Source: CAYNHQ01 sp964397255
GTDB lineage: Bacteria; Bdellovibrionota_G; JALEGL01; DATDPG01
DNA: 64,000 nucleotides
NCBI GenBank assembly: GCA_964397255.1
Contig: CAYNHQ010000002.1
Coordinates: 248,001 to 312,000 of the forward strand
Direction of reading: 5' to 3'
The first letter of the stretch is position 1. Each line of letters begins with the position of its first letter. A program made the translations under genes and the position numbers. Under the pieces are notes generated by a model that had not been told where the DNA came from, made no database searches, and saw only the letters and a program-made list of their open reading frames with translations. This document shows, piece after piece, positions 33,741 through 42,509 of this stretch.

Positions 33741-34424
33741 TTACTGGAGTTTGACGACGGTGGTGTCCAGATGAACCGAGTGGCACTGGCCGTCGGAGGA
33801 TTTCCAAGATGTAAGTACTTTAATCTTTTTTTCGTTATTCCCAGGCCCACCTGTGGTCGTGATGTCCGCATCGGAACACGCAATCCACTGCGTCCGGGAG
33901 CCGTTGTTGGAGGCATCTACACCGCAATCTTTTTGAGCGGGGTAAGTTCCAGGGGTTACAGTCGCCGTAGGGTTGGGGCTCACATTACTGAACGAAGGGT
34001 TCTTGTCGGTACCCTGACAAATGATAAACGTCCGGGTGAATTTGTAAGGGCCGCGCGCCGTGACCGCGGCATCGCCGCACGCAGCTCCACCCCCGATTTC
34101 AGTGGCAACCGCCGAGCAAGTCTTTCCTTCGCTATTTAATCTTGAGGCATCCGATGATCCTTCTTGGACCATCGCACCCAAAGGAATGCCCTGAGCCAAC
34201 TGGGTGGTCGGATCAGTACCCGCATAAGTACCTAACGTAGTCCAATCGATATCTTTGAGTGATTCGATCTTGAGTTGCGAAATGTTCGTTGCAGATGTCA
34301 AGTCGCTAGCACCGCGATTGCCTCGAGCGACAAGAACGGTCATCGCGGCCATTCCGAGTAATCCGATGGCGAGAACCACCATGGCCACCAGCACCTCGAT
34401 CATCGTAAAACCACGGTTGTTCAT
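33741..34424 (-). CDS. PilV-like minor type IV pilin
   Basis: A 227-residue prepilin with the class III signal MNNRG cut before Phe6 (FTMIEVLVAMVVLAIGLLG). Glu5 of the mature protein is present (Glu10 of the precursor) and a hydrophobic helix follows. The globular part has six Cys and several Thr/Ser/Gly-rich loops. Leader and length fit PilV-like minor pilins, which sit at the pilus tip or prime assembly. No other minor pilin gene is next to it. A TATAAT at 34435-34440 lies so close to the ATG that the transcript could be leaderless; no Shine-Dalgarno is seen. It follows the NtrC-type regulator gene on the same strand. Confidence 0.85.
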   Translation of the reverse strand: MNNRGFTMIEVLVAMVVLAIGLLGMAAMTVLVARGNRGASDLTSATNISQLKIESLKDIDWTTLGTYAGTDPTTQLAQGIPLGAMVQEGSSDASRLNSEGKTCSAVATEIGGGAACGDAAVTARGPYKFTRTFIICQGTDKNPSFSNVSPNPTATVTPGTYPAQKDCGVDASNNGSRTQWIACSDADITTTGGPGNNEKKIKVLTSWKSSDGQCHSVHLDTTVVKLQ

Positions 34425-34470
34425 TAGAAGTTCTATTATAATATCAAATATTTAGGACCAAAAAAAGAGA

Positions 34471-35874
34471 TTAATCCGTACGGCCAATCCCTCGGATTTG
34501 CTCCTCTAATGCATATTGCTTGATCTTATAAAGGAGGGCCCGGTGGCTGATTTCCAGGAGCTTGGCGGCTTTAGTCCGGTTCCCATGGGCTTTTTTGAGC
34601 GCCCGCACAATCAATGTTTCCTCCATTCTCCGGCTCGCTTTTTTGATCGAAAGATCGTCCCCCTCGAGCGTCATCGCTTGAGGAACCGCATAACTCTGAC
34701 CTTCTCGCAAATTCACAGGGAGATTCTCGACGCGTATTCGGTCCCCTAAGGCAAGAACCATCGCGCGCTCAATCGTATTTTCAAGCTCGCGAACATTTCC
34801 AGGCCAATCGCTTTCCATCAGAATTTTCATCGCGGCGGGGTCAATTCCCAAGACTTTCGAGGAAAGTTTTTCATTGTATTTTGCAATGAAGTGGTCGACG
34901 AGCAGGGGAATATCTTCTTTTCGTTTCCGAAGAGAAGGGATGTGAAAAGGCAAAACATTGAGTCGATAAAAAAGATCTTCGCGAAACGTCCCTTTTTCGA
35001 CCTCCTTCGCAAGATCTTTGACCGTAGCCGCAATGATCCGAACATTGACTTTGATGGGATTGACATCTCCCACACGCCGGATTTCTTCTTCCTGCAAAGC
35101 GCGTAAAAGTTTTACTTGAAGAAGAAGCGGTAACTCACCGATTTCATCCAAAAATAACGAACCGCTGTCGGCTTCCTCGAATAGGCCTTTTTTGGTCCGG
35201 ACAGCCCCGGTGAAGGCTCCTTTCATATGTCCGAAAAGCTCGCTCTCGAGAAGATTCTCCGGAATAGCCCCGCAGTTTACGGTGATAAAGGCTCGATCAG
35301 CTCGAGAGCTGTTATAATGAATGGCGCGTGCGATTAATTCTTTTCCGGTCCCGCTCTCTCCCAGCAAGAGGCAGGTAGTTTTGTATTCGGAAATTTTCTT
35401 CACCGTCTGAAAAATCTCCAACATGCCTGGGCTCTTGGAGACAATATTCGAGAATTGATATTCCTTTTTTACTTCACCTTTGAGCCGTACATTTTCTTCC
35501 TGAAGGCTTTCCCGTTCTTCCGCTTTCTTTAGTGTCAGGATGACTTCATCGGGCTTAAAAGGTTTTGAAATGTAGTCATAGGCGCCGTGCTTCATCGCCT
35601 CCAGGGCTGTATCGATATTGCCGAAGGCGGACATCACCAATATGGTCAAACTGGGGTGGCTTCGTTTGGCGCGCCTCAAAAAATCGATTCCATCCATTTG
35701 CGGCATTCGAATATCGCTTAGGACAAAGTCGAAACTCTCTTTATCGAGTTTATCGAGTGCGTCCTTGCCGTTTTCCGCCACAATCGGTTCGTAGCCCTCG
35801 CGCTTGAGGAGAAGTGAGAGCATATGCCGCATGCTCTCTTCATCGTCGACGATCAGGATTCGTTTTCTCGCCAC
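34471..35874 (-). CDS. NtrC-family sigma-54 response regulator
   Basis: A 467-residue three-domain regulator. Receiver about 1-120 with phospho-acceptor Asp54 (SDIRMPQMDG). AAA+ domain about 140-375 with GESGTGKE (Walker A) and GAFTGA, the loop that contacts sigma-54. Fis-type helix-turn-helix at the end (NRTKAAKLLEISHRALLYKI). It pairs with the histidine kinase encoded 61 bp upstream. It is distinct from the pilus-cluster regulator at 46794-48176 although they resemble each other. Target genes are unknown; the adjacent minor pilin is one candidate. Confidence 0.93.
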   Translation of the reverse strand: MARKRILIVDDEESMRHMLSLLLKREGYEPIVAENGKDALDKLDKESFDFVLSDIRMPQMDGIDFLRRAKRSHPSLTILVMSAFGNIDTALEAMKHGAYDYISKPFKPDEVILTLKKAEERESLQEENVRLKGEVKKEYQFSNIVSKSPGMLEIFQTVKKISEYKTTCLLLGESGTGKELIARAIHYNSSRADRAFITVNCGAIPENLLESELFGHMKGAFTGAVRTKKGLFEEADSGSLFLDEIGELPLLLQVKLLRALQEEEIRRVGDVNPIKVNVRIIAATVKDLAKEVEKGTFREDLFYRLNVLPFHIPSLRKRKEDIPLLVDHFIAKYNEKLSSKVLGIDPAAMKILMESDWPGNVRELENTIERAMVLALGDRIRVENLPVNLREGQSYAVPQAMTLEGDDLSIKKASRRMEETLIVRALKKAHGNRTKAAKLLEISHRALLYKIKQYALEEQIRGIGRTD

Positions 35875-35935
35875 AGCTCGCTCGAAGGGGCCAAGACTAT
35901 CAGAGCTCCCTCACCCCGCAAATTTTGCGCAGTGG

Positions 35936-37258
35936 TTACCGGGCCGGGGAAATCGGAAAGAGGACGATAAACGTGCTCCCCTTCCCCACTTCACTTTGTA
36001 CGTCGAGAAAACCACCGAGTGATTCGACGAGATTGAGTGAAACAAATAGCCCTAGCCCACTTCCCTTGCCAACCGGTTTCGTCGTGAAGAAAGGATCGAA
36101 GATTTTTCCAAGATCCTCATTTGAAATTCCGGGTCCACTATCTTCGATCGAGACTCGAAGTGCCTCTCCCTCTTCTTGGAACAGAAATGCGGGTAGTTTT
36201 CCTCCACGACTCCGCTTTGCATCCACTTCCGTGGATTCGGAATCCCCCGCTCTTCGACTTCGCCGTTGATTCATCACCTCTGGGCGTGGACGGTCTCCTC
36301 GTCGCATTCGGGAACGGAAAAGAAACCCAATGGGCTCTTCTCTCAGTTGGCGATTGAGTAATCGCTCGGATTTCAATAGTACCCTTCCCCCTTTATCTAA
36401 GCTTTGGACGGCATTCAGGGCCAAATTCCAAAAGATTTGTCGAAGAGGATCCGACGCAATCCAGATCGGAGGCAGGTCTCCCGCTAAATCCACATCCAAC
36501 ACAGTGGATGGATCGATTCCCTGCGCGCGAATCCCTTCGACCGTCGAGCGCAAGATGTCATTGACGTCACTTGCAAATTCCGGGGCCGAATGGGGACGGG
36601 AGTAGTCGAGAAGTTGACGCAAAATTCTTCCCATCCGATTCACTTCGAGGTCCGTTCTTTCCAGGAGTTCTGTGGCCTCTTTGTCGTGAACAGAAGATTT
36701 CAACAGAGAAAGATATCCCGAAACCGCGCCCAGTGGATTTCCAATTTCATGTGCCACGCCCGCCGCAAGCCGACCTACACTGGCCAGCTTTTCTCCTCGA
36801 ATGAGAGCCCGCTGAGCTTCTTCCAATTCGTCATTGAGGCGCTCTAACGATCGCGCATAATCGGCCAATTTTTCCTGATCTCCCACCAATCGAACGCGCA
36901 TGCTTTCAATCGCCATTCCCAACCTTCCGATCTCATTGTTCTGATCTACACCCACTCGATGTTCCGTTTCGCCGGCACTCACGGCGGTCGCCGCACGTTC
37001 AATCGACTGCAGAGGATTAATCACAATATGCCGAATGAGCCGATAGCTAGACCACACCAAAACGGAGGCGAAAGCGATGATATAAAATCCAATCGTCAGA
37101 ACGATTTTGGCTCCCCCTTCCGGATGAAGTTCGGGTAATGTCTTCCAAAGGAGGAGAGAGAGAACGCCATTGGATACAATGGCGATAATGGCCAAATAGC
37201 GTACGACTTCCCGTTGCAATCCTTCGGAACGTTTTTCTACTTTGTGATCGCCCAACAC
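35936..37258 (-). CDS. Membrane sensor histidine kinase with Arg-rich insertion
   Basis: A 440-residue kinase starting at GTG. Two transmembrane segments (about 20-40 and 51-71) flank only a very short outside loop, followed by HAMP (about 72-125), a coiled coil, HisKA with His170 (VAHEIGNPLG) and the ATPase domain. The N box is IFWNLALNAVQSLD; the G1 box is DSGPGIS; the G2 region is GKGSGLGLF. Between N and G1 boxes lies a ~65-residue insertion (about 298-366) rich in Arg, Ser and Pro, not normal for the fold. It pairs with the downstream NtrC-type regulator. The tiny outside loop suggests sensing within the membrane or through a partner, perhaps the divergent gene at 37308. Confidence 0.9.
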   Translation of the reverse strand: MLGDHKVEKRSEGLQREVVRYLAIIAIVSNGVLSLLLWKTLPELHPEGGAKIVLTIGFYIIAFASVLVWSSYRLIRHIVINPLQSIERAATAVSAGETEHRVGVDQNNEIGRLGMAIESMRVRLVGDQEKLADYARSLERLNDELEEAQRALIRGEKLASVGRLAAGVAHEIGNPLGAVSGYLSLLKSSVHDKEATELLERTDLEVNRMGRILRQLLDYSRPHSAPEFASDVNDILRSTVEGIRAQGIDPSTVLDVDLAGDLPPIWIASDPLRQIFWNLALNAVQSLDKGGRVLLKSERLLNRQLREEPIGFLFRSRMRRGDRPRPEVMNQRRSRRAGDSESTEVDAKRSRGGKLPAFLFQEEGEALRVSIEDSGPGISNEDLGKIFDPFFTTKPVGKGSGLGLFVSLNLVESLGGFLDVQSEVGKGSTFIVLFPISPAR

Positions 37259-37307
37259 ATGGTACCCTTAACCTGAAACGGATCTTCCGCAAAGAGGAGA
37301 AGAAATC

Positions 37308-37871
37308 ATGTCAAACGAGCGAAGAAGGAAGAAGTTCATTAACAGTTGGGCGCAGCTTTCCATTGCCGTGGAGGTGGTTCTCCATTCTCTTTTATTGCTT
37401 TCCCTCATTTCCCTCCTTCTTTTTGCGCCCCCATTTGTGACGATGATGAGCCATTACAGTGTTGCGGACCACCAAGCCGTCGCACGTGACCTCTGGGAAA
37501 TGAACATCTCCAAATGGCCTCTCTTTTTGGTTTTGGCGGTTTTTGTCGGATTCATCAGTGTTCTTTTTAGCCATCACATTGTCGGCCCTGGATACAAATT
37601 TGAACATATCTTGCACGAACTTAACGAACGAAATCTCGCCCAGACGGTGATTCTCCGCAAATGGGACTACTTGGTGGAAGTGCAGGGAGAACTCAATCGC
37701 CACATTCTTCAACTGCGTGAAGATCTGGGAAAAATCCGGGAGTGCAGTGGCAATTCATTGGAGGTGCTGGCCGACCTTCGACCAAAAGTTTCCACCGAGG
37801 CCGCACAACAGCTCGAAAAACAGCTCAGCGAGATCAGCCATATTTTGAAGGCCTACCGTGGAATTGAATGA
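37308..37871 (+). CDS. Two-helix membrane protein with HAMP-like coiled coil
   Basis: A 187-residue protein with a good Shine-Dalgarno (GAGGAG). Two transmembrane helices (about 20-48 and 70-92) enclose a short loop (HYSVADHQAVARDLWEMN). After the second helix comes GPGYKFEHILHELNERNLAQ, which resembles a HAMP N-helix, then a long helical tail (about 120-187). There is no kinase or methyl-accepting domain. It is divergent from the histidine kinase gene, with 49 bp between starts, and convergent with pilD. It may be a signalling partner; no family recognised. Confidence 0.65.
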   Translation: MSNERRRKKFINSWAQLSIAVEVVLHSLLLLSLISLLLFAPPFVTMMSHYSVADHQAVARDLWEMNISKWPLFLVLAVFVGFISVLFSHHIVGPGYKFEHILHELNERNLAQTVILRKWDYLVEVQGELNRHILQLREDLGKIRECSGNSLEVLADLRPKVSTEAAQQLEKQLSEISHILKAYRGIE

Positions 37872-37887
37872 TTTCAGTGGCAGTCTT

Positions 37888-38682
37888 TTAGAGGCCTATG
37901 ATGTGAAGTAGACGCAGGGGAACTTCAAAAGCCGCTGACCCAAAAAGACCGAAAATGGCGAGACCCAAACAAAGAAAGGGTCCGAAGGGAATGGGATATC
38001 GACTCCCCTTACCCTGGAAAAACATGAGCGAAAGGCCCACCAAAGAACCCAGAAGTGATCCATAAAAAAGAGAAGTGAGAACGCCCGTAATTCCCGTATG
38101 TGCTCCAAAAAGGGCCAGAAGTTTGACATCACCAAATCCGATTCCTTCCCGACCCGTGATCTTTTCGTAAAGCGTACCCACGCCCCATAGAATTCCTCCA
38201 CCGGCCAGCGCCCCTATCACTGCCTCTTTCCAAGTGACCCACCATTCCAGACCCAACCAGCTCGAAAGAATGGCAAGCGCAAGACCCAACCACGTTCCTC
38301 CGATGGAAATGGGATTGGGAATAATTCGAAATTCCAGGTCAATCAAACTGACAATGAGGAGCGCCGTGATGAAAAGAAATAGATAAAGGGAAGAAAACGA
38401 AAAACCATGAGTTTGATACGTCCAGAGCGCTAGAAGAGCCGTGGCCATTTCCACCAACGGGTATTGGAGGCCAAAAGAACTGGCGCAACGTCGGCACCTT
38501 CCGAACAACCAGAGATAACTTCCGATCGGTATATTGTCGTACCAAGCGACCGGCGATCCGCAATGCCCGCAACGTGATCCAGGGAAGACCACCGAAAGAT
38601 CTCTTGGAAGGCGATAAATGCAAACATTTGCGAAGCTCCCCACCATCGCCCCAAAAACAAAGGCGAATATGGAATACATCAT
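37888..38682 (-). CDS. pilD: Prepilin peptidase/N-methyltransferase PilD
   Basis: A 264-residue polytopic aspartyl protease that cleaves prepilin leaders and methylates the new N-terminus. The zinc motif has four Cys at 38, 41, 63 and 66 (CGHC and CRRC). The catalytic aspartates are Asp115 (LIDLEFRIIPN) and Asp185 (GFGDVKLLA, the GxGD motif). Substrates here would be PilA and the PilV-like pilin. The start overlaps the stop of the spermidine-synthase-like gene as ATGA, so it closes the accessory pilus operon. Confidence 0.95.
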   Translation of the reverse strand: MMYSIFAFVFGAMVGSFANVCIYRLPRDLSVVFPGSRCGHCGSPVAWYDNIPIGSYLWLFGRCRRCASSFGLQYPLVEMATALLALWTYQTHGFSFSSLYLFLFITALLIVSLIDLEFRIIPNPISIGGTWLGLALAILSSWLGLEWWVTWKEAVIGALAGGGILWGVGTLYEKITGREGIGFGDVKLLALFGAHTGITGVLTSLFYGSLLGSLVGLSLMFFQGKGSRYPIPFGPFLCLGLAIFGLFGSAAFEVPLRLLHIIGL

Positions 38683-41063
38683 GGAGACACCAATTTCATC
38701 AATCGGGTATCTCCTCGTCGAAAGAAACGTTCGGCCAATGCATCCTGTATATCGGTGGTCCTCTCCTCTGAAACGAGATAGGGAAGGATTCCCTCCGAAG
38801 CTGAAACGAGAAACGTATGATTTTCATCTGCAGTTCGAAGATGCAAAGAGATGGGCGCTTGAAATTCGAGATACCCATTTCCATCCCGATTAATAGTAGC
38901 GGCTTCGCCAAACTCTCTCGCTCCCTGATTTCCCATCAGAAATCTTCCCGCAAGATCAATGCCTCTGCTGATGCCTATATCCCCCAATTCTTTTCTCAAT
39001 TCGTCACGATTCCATCTCTCTTCCAAATGCCGACTCGAAAGGTAGATGGGGTCATTCGATCCGATCAATAAGAGATCATACCCCTCGACCGACTCAAAGA
39101 TCATGATCTGTGGAAAAACCGAATGGAAAGTATGAATGATGGAAGCCACGAGCGCACGGGTCATTCCATAAATGGGAAGCCATTGGCACATTACTCCTCC
39201 ATTGCGCAATCTGCTCTTAGCGATTTCAAAAAACTCGCGGGTAAAAAGAGGGGCGACTCCGCTCATCCATGGATTCGATGGCTCCGAAGTGATGACGTCA
39301 TACGTATCCTGGGTGCGCGAAAGAAAATGGCGCGCGTCGGCAACCACTTGTCGGTGAGGAGGGCGAAGAGGACCATGATTGACATCGAGAAAATATTGAG
39401 AGGCTTCATAAACCGCCGGTTCAATTTCAACCGCCGTGACTTCCACGCCGGGGAACAGTGCGGCCACACCCGCTGTGACCCCGCTGGCAAAACCGATAAC
39501 GAGTGCACGGGTGGCCTCTTTTGAAAGGCTCAGCGGAAGAGCTGCAAGGAGAACCTGGGTGGATCGATCGCCCATGGCGCTTGCATCCGCTTTCCCATCC
39601 ACAGAAAGAACGCGGTCATTTGCCGTCTTGGTCACCGCTACCGTGGAGCTAATACCCTCCCGGTAATATAGGATTTCTCCCAACTCAATTTTTCCACTTC
39701 CCCCCCCTAGAGCATCGCCTACCGCATATTTGTAAACCCCACTCGCCAGAACCGAACGGTCCCAAAACTCCCCTGCACGCCAGACAAAAACAGTGGCAAA
39801 GAGAAGAAGAAGAGCGGCAACGAAACGGCGGTAACTCTTCCCTCCCAAGTCAGCCGACGAACCAAACCATGCCACTCCAATCAATACATTTCCCATCAAA
39901 ACAAATATGAGAATTGGAAGAAATCCATAATGAGGGACGGCGTAAATGCCCGTTACTACAATGCCCAGAATCGCGCCCAGGGTATTTGCGCCGAACATCA
40001 TTGCAGCGGAAGAACTCTCCCTCCGATGATCGGAGGAAAGTAAGATCAGGGAAGGAAGAAGCATCCCCTGAAGAAGCGCCGAGGGAAAAATCGCTATGAC
40101 GGAGAGAAAGAATTCGAAAAAATGGAGTTGGCTTGGTTTGAGAGCAAAAAATCTCACCCCTTCCACAAAAATATAAGGAAGAAAGCTAAATGAAAGGATG
40201 CTCCAGGCTATCGAGGCCGCAAGAAAAACGAATCCAACGACAATCACATGACGGAGTCGGAAAGAACGAAGTAAAAACGGAAGAAGGACTGCGCCGGAAG
40301 CAATGGCTAGTAAATAGACGAAGAGAACCACCCCGAGGGCATAGACCGAGGGCCCCAAAATCAATGAAAGTAGGCGCGTCCAGACGAGCTCCAACGAAAG
40401 GGCCCCGCCTCCAGCCCAGGCCGCTAACGCCGCCCATCTCGACCATTTGCGGTCAAACCCGTTTTGTTCCCCCTCCTTTTGGATGGGTTCGGAAAAACCG
40501 GAGTCAAGAGTCCAAACATTCACCGCCGCAACTACAAGAATTCCCGACGAAATGATTTGAGTCGTCGCTAAGCCCGCCATCGGAAGAAGGAAAAAGGAAG
40601 CCGCCAGGGCTCCCGCAGCGCCCCCCAATGTATTCACACCGTAAGTCCATGCGACGGTGGGGGTGGAATCCTCCTGACGGTTAAGACCTTCGATAGCGAG
40701 AGGCAGGGTGAGGCCCATGCAGAACGTCGGCACCAGCAAACCCACGATCAGTAGGACGGGAGGAAATGTGGGAGACATTCCAAATTTCCCGTACAAAATC
40801 CCCATCGCGAAGGCCAACACCGCTGTCACCATTTCCGCTAGTGCATAAAGTCGAAACGGCTTATGTACTAAATGAATCTTCCGCTCTATGGAAAGATTCC
40901 CAAGGGCAAGCCCTCCCATGAATGTGGCCATCACGATTGTCGCAGCCTGGGTGGTGGTTCCGAACACCAGGACCGCTAACCGTACCCAAATGACTTCCAA
41001 AACGAGCGACGAAAAACCAGACAAAATAAGCGAGCAAAAAGCTCGAATGTTTTTCTCCTTCAC
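38679..41063 (-). CDS. Membrane protein fused to spermidine-synthase-like domain
   Basis: About 794 residues. Residues about 10-440 hold 12-14 hydrophobic helices with an MFS-like layout (LSGFSSLVLEVIWVRL at the start). Residues about 480-720 form a Rossmann-type spermidine-synthase fold: ALVIGFASGVTAGVAALFP, VEIEPAVYEAS, VVADARHFLS and SEPSNPWMSGVAPLF. Such fusions are widespread but mostly uncharacterised; aminopropyl transfer is not proven for them. The GTG at 41063 is preferred over that at 41081 because GGGGA lies upstream and the overlap with the neighbour disappears. It sits between the pilus ABC genes and pilD, with ATGA coupling to pilD, suggesting a part in pilus or envelope modification. 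Confidence 0.85.
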   Translation of the reverse strand: MKEKNIRAFCSLILSGFSSLVLEVIWVRLAVLVFGTTTQAATIVMATFMGGLALGNLSIERKIHLVHKPFRLYALAEMVTAVLAFAMGILYGKFGMSPTFPPVLLIVGLLVPTFCMGLTLPLAIEGLNRQEDSTPTVAWTYGVNTLGGAAGALAASFFLLPMAGLATTQIISSGILVVAAVNVWTLDSGFSEPIQKEGEQNGFDRKWSRWAALAAWAGGGALSLELVWTRLLSLILGPSVYALGVVLFVYLLAIASGAVLLPFLLRSFRLRHVIVVGFVFLAASIAWSILSFSFLPYIFVEGVRFFALKPSQLHFFEFFLSVIAIFPSALLQGMLLPSLILLSSDHRRESSSAAMMFGANTLGAILGIVVTGIYAVPHYGFLPILIFVLMGNVLIGVAWFGSSADLGGKSYRRFVAALLLLFATVFVWRAGEFWDRSVLASGVYKYAVGDALGGGSGKIELGEILYYREGISSTVAVTKTANDRVLSVDGKADASAMGDRSTQVLLAALPLSLSKEATRALVIGFASGVTAGVAALFPGVEVTAVEIEPAVYEASQYFLDVNHGPLRPPHRQVVADARHFLSRTQDTYDVITSEPSNPWMSGVAPLFTREFFEIAKSRLRNGGVMCQWLPIYGMTRALVASIIHTFHSVFPQIMIFESVEGYDLLLIGSNDPIYLSSRHLEERWNRDELRKELGDIGISRGIDLAGRFLMGNQGAREFGEAATINRDGNGYLEFQAPISLHLRTADENHTFLVSASEGILPYLVSEERTTDIQDALAERFFRRGDTRLMKLVSP

Positions 41064-41073
41064 ATTTTCCCCG

Positions 41074-41706
41074 TTAGGCACTCAAGAGGCCCAGTATCCA
41101 GAGCACAAAAGACCCGGCAAACGACACGATCCATGGAAGGGAAGAACGAAAGTAAAATTTTCCTTCACGATCACACCCTTTCCAAATCAGCAGGAAGACG
41201 GATGCGACCCAACTGAAAAACCCGATCTCCGTCATCAGAAGGCCAAGCGTCTTGGGGCGTTCATCCTTCGCCAAAACACGTTGATGAAATGCGAGCACAT
41301 CAGCACGCGATTGCCCCGGATTTTCCCGAATTTGCTCGTCTGTCCTAAGTTGGGCGATTCGATCGTTGATATGGGGAAGAAGATTCGCATACGGTGTATA
41401 GAGGCTTCGAATGGCATAAATTCCTCCGCGCATCGAGTCGTATGCAAGAAGTGCCATCGCCGTGTCTTTCGATTCTTGTTGGGATGCGATTTCTTCCAAT
41501 CGATTCAGCGCAGCCTTGGGAAAAGGATTCCCCGGAAAATACCAGTGAATGGAGCGATCGAAGTGAATAATCGCCTCACGCATCTGATGAACCGAAAGCG
41601 CTTGAACACCTGCCCGGTATTCGTTCCGCGATTCGATGGTCATTCGAAGAATAACGGATCCCACCACCAAGAAAATTGCGCTTGCGTAGATTACGATGCG
41701 CTTCAC
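41074..41706 (-). CDS. Membrane protein of unknown function in the pilus operon
   Basis: The real start is taken as the GTG at 41704-41706, which overlaps the ABC permease stop as GTGA; the longer frame lies inside the permease gene. The 210-residue product has an N-terminal transmembrane helix (IVIYASAIFLVVGSVIL), a soluble helical region (about 25-140: VHQMREAIIHFDRSIHWYFPGNPF reads like one TPR) and two helices near the C-terminus. No family recognised. Its place between the PilI-like permease and the synthase-like gene suggests a pilus- or envelope-related task. Confidence 0.7.
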   Translation of the reverse strand: MKRIVIYASAIFLVVGSVILRMTIESRNEYRAGVQALSVHQMREAIIHFDRSIHWYFPGNPFPKAALNRLEEIASQQESKDTAMALLAYDSMRGGIYAIRSLYTPYANLLPHINDRIAQLRTDEQIRENPGQSRADVLAFHQRVLAKDERPKTLGLLMTEIGFFSWVASVFLLIWKGCDREGKFYFRSSLPWIVSFAGSFVLWILGLLSA

Positions 41707-42509
41707 TGCAAATCTTTCCGACGAAATAGAAATGTAGCTCCCACGAGAAGAATAACCACCCAACAAATGGCATAAAACCATCCATTTGCGATTTGCGCCC
41801 AGGGAATTTCGACTCCATGAACAACGTCCGAATTGATGACAAAATGATCGAGATTAAAAAATTGAAGAAAATGAATAAGCCCTAAGAGGACCTTATCCAT
41901 TAGCCCCTCGAGGGGCGTGCTCTTTTGCGCGTTCTTCCAGAGCTTTACGCCTACTATGAGCGCCAGATCATCCGTGAGATGGCCGATCGCCAGAAAGGAA
42001 AGCGAAAAAATCGAACTCATAAAGGGAGTACTATAGGACGAAAAGAGAAGAGTCGCCGCTATGAGCACGCAGAGTTCCGCGTAAATCATCACAATTCCCT
42101 TTAAAAGTTGGAAGTCGAGCGGCTCCCGATAAAGAGATAAAACGAAAAACCATAGAACGGTCATCGCAATCACAATCATGCCGACCGTGATGGCCAGACC
42201 GACAAATTTACCCAGAATAAATTCAGCTCGACTCACCGGTTTAGAGAGAATGGTATAAATGGTCCGCCGATCGACTTCCTTAAAAACCAGCCCAATACCA
42301 ATAAAGATAGAAATGAGTGACCCGAAGAAAAAAATGGACGCAAGCCCCATGTCCTTGATCACCTTCGTCTCCGCATGGAGGGAAAGCTGCCCCAAGAGAA
42401 GGGAAAACAAGATGAGTACGGCCGCAAAGAAAACGAGAATAAACAACACTTTCTGCCGAACGGCCTCTCGATATGTATTAAGGGCTAATGCCCATACCCG
42501 AGCGATCAT
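41703..42509 (-). CDS. ABC-2 type permease, PilI-like position
   Basis: A 268-residue permease with six to seven membrane helices. The RTIYTILSKPVSRAEFILGKFVG segment is typical of ABC-2/GldF-like permeases. It works with the ATPase encoded just upstream (ATGA overlap). In M. xanthus the ABC genes pilH and pilI lie between pilG and pilD and are needed for pili; gene order here matches. What is moved is not known. Confidence 0.85.
   Translation of the reverse strand: MIARVWALALNTYREAVRQKVLFILVFFAAVLILFSLLLGQLSLHAETKVIKDMGLASIFFFGSLISIFIGIGLVFKEVDRRTIYTILSKPVSRAEFILGKFVGLAITVGMIVIAMTVLWFFVLSLYREPLDFQLLKGIVMIYAELCVLIAATLLFSSYSTPFMSSIFSLSFLAIGHLTDDLALIVGVKLWKNAQKSTPLEGLMDKVLLGLIHFLQFFNLDHFVINSDVVHGVEIPWAQIANGWFYAICWVVILLVGATFLFRRKDLQ

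Noticed and set aside
40888..41775. A 295-codon plus-strand open frame antisense to the spermidine-synthase-like and adjoining genes.
   Set aside because: Composition is basic and His/Arg/Pro-rich with no recognisable fold; it spans the junction of two well-supported minus-strand genes.
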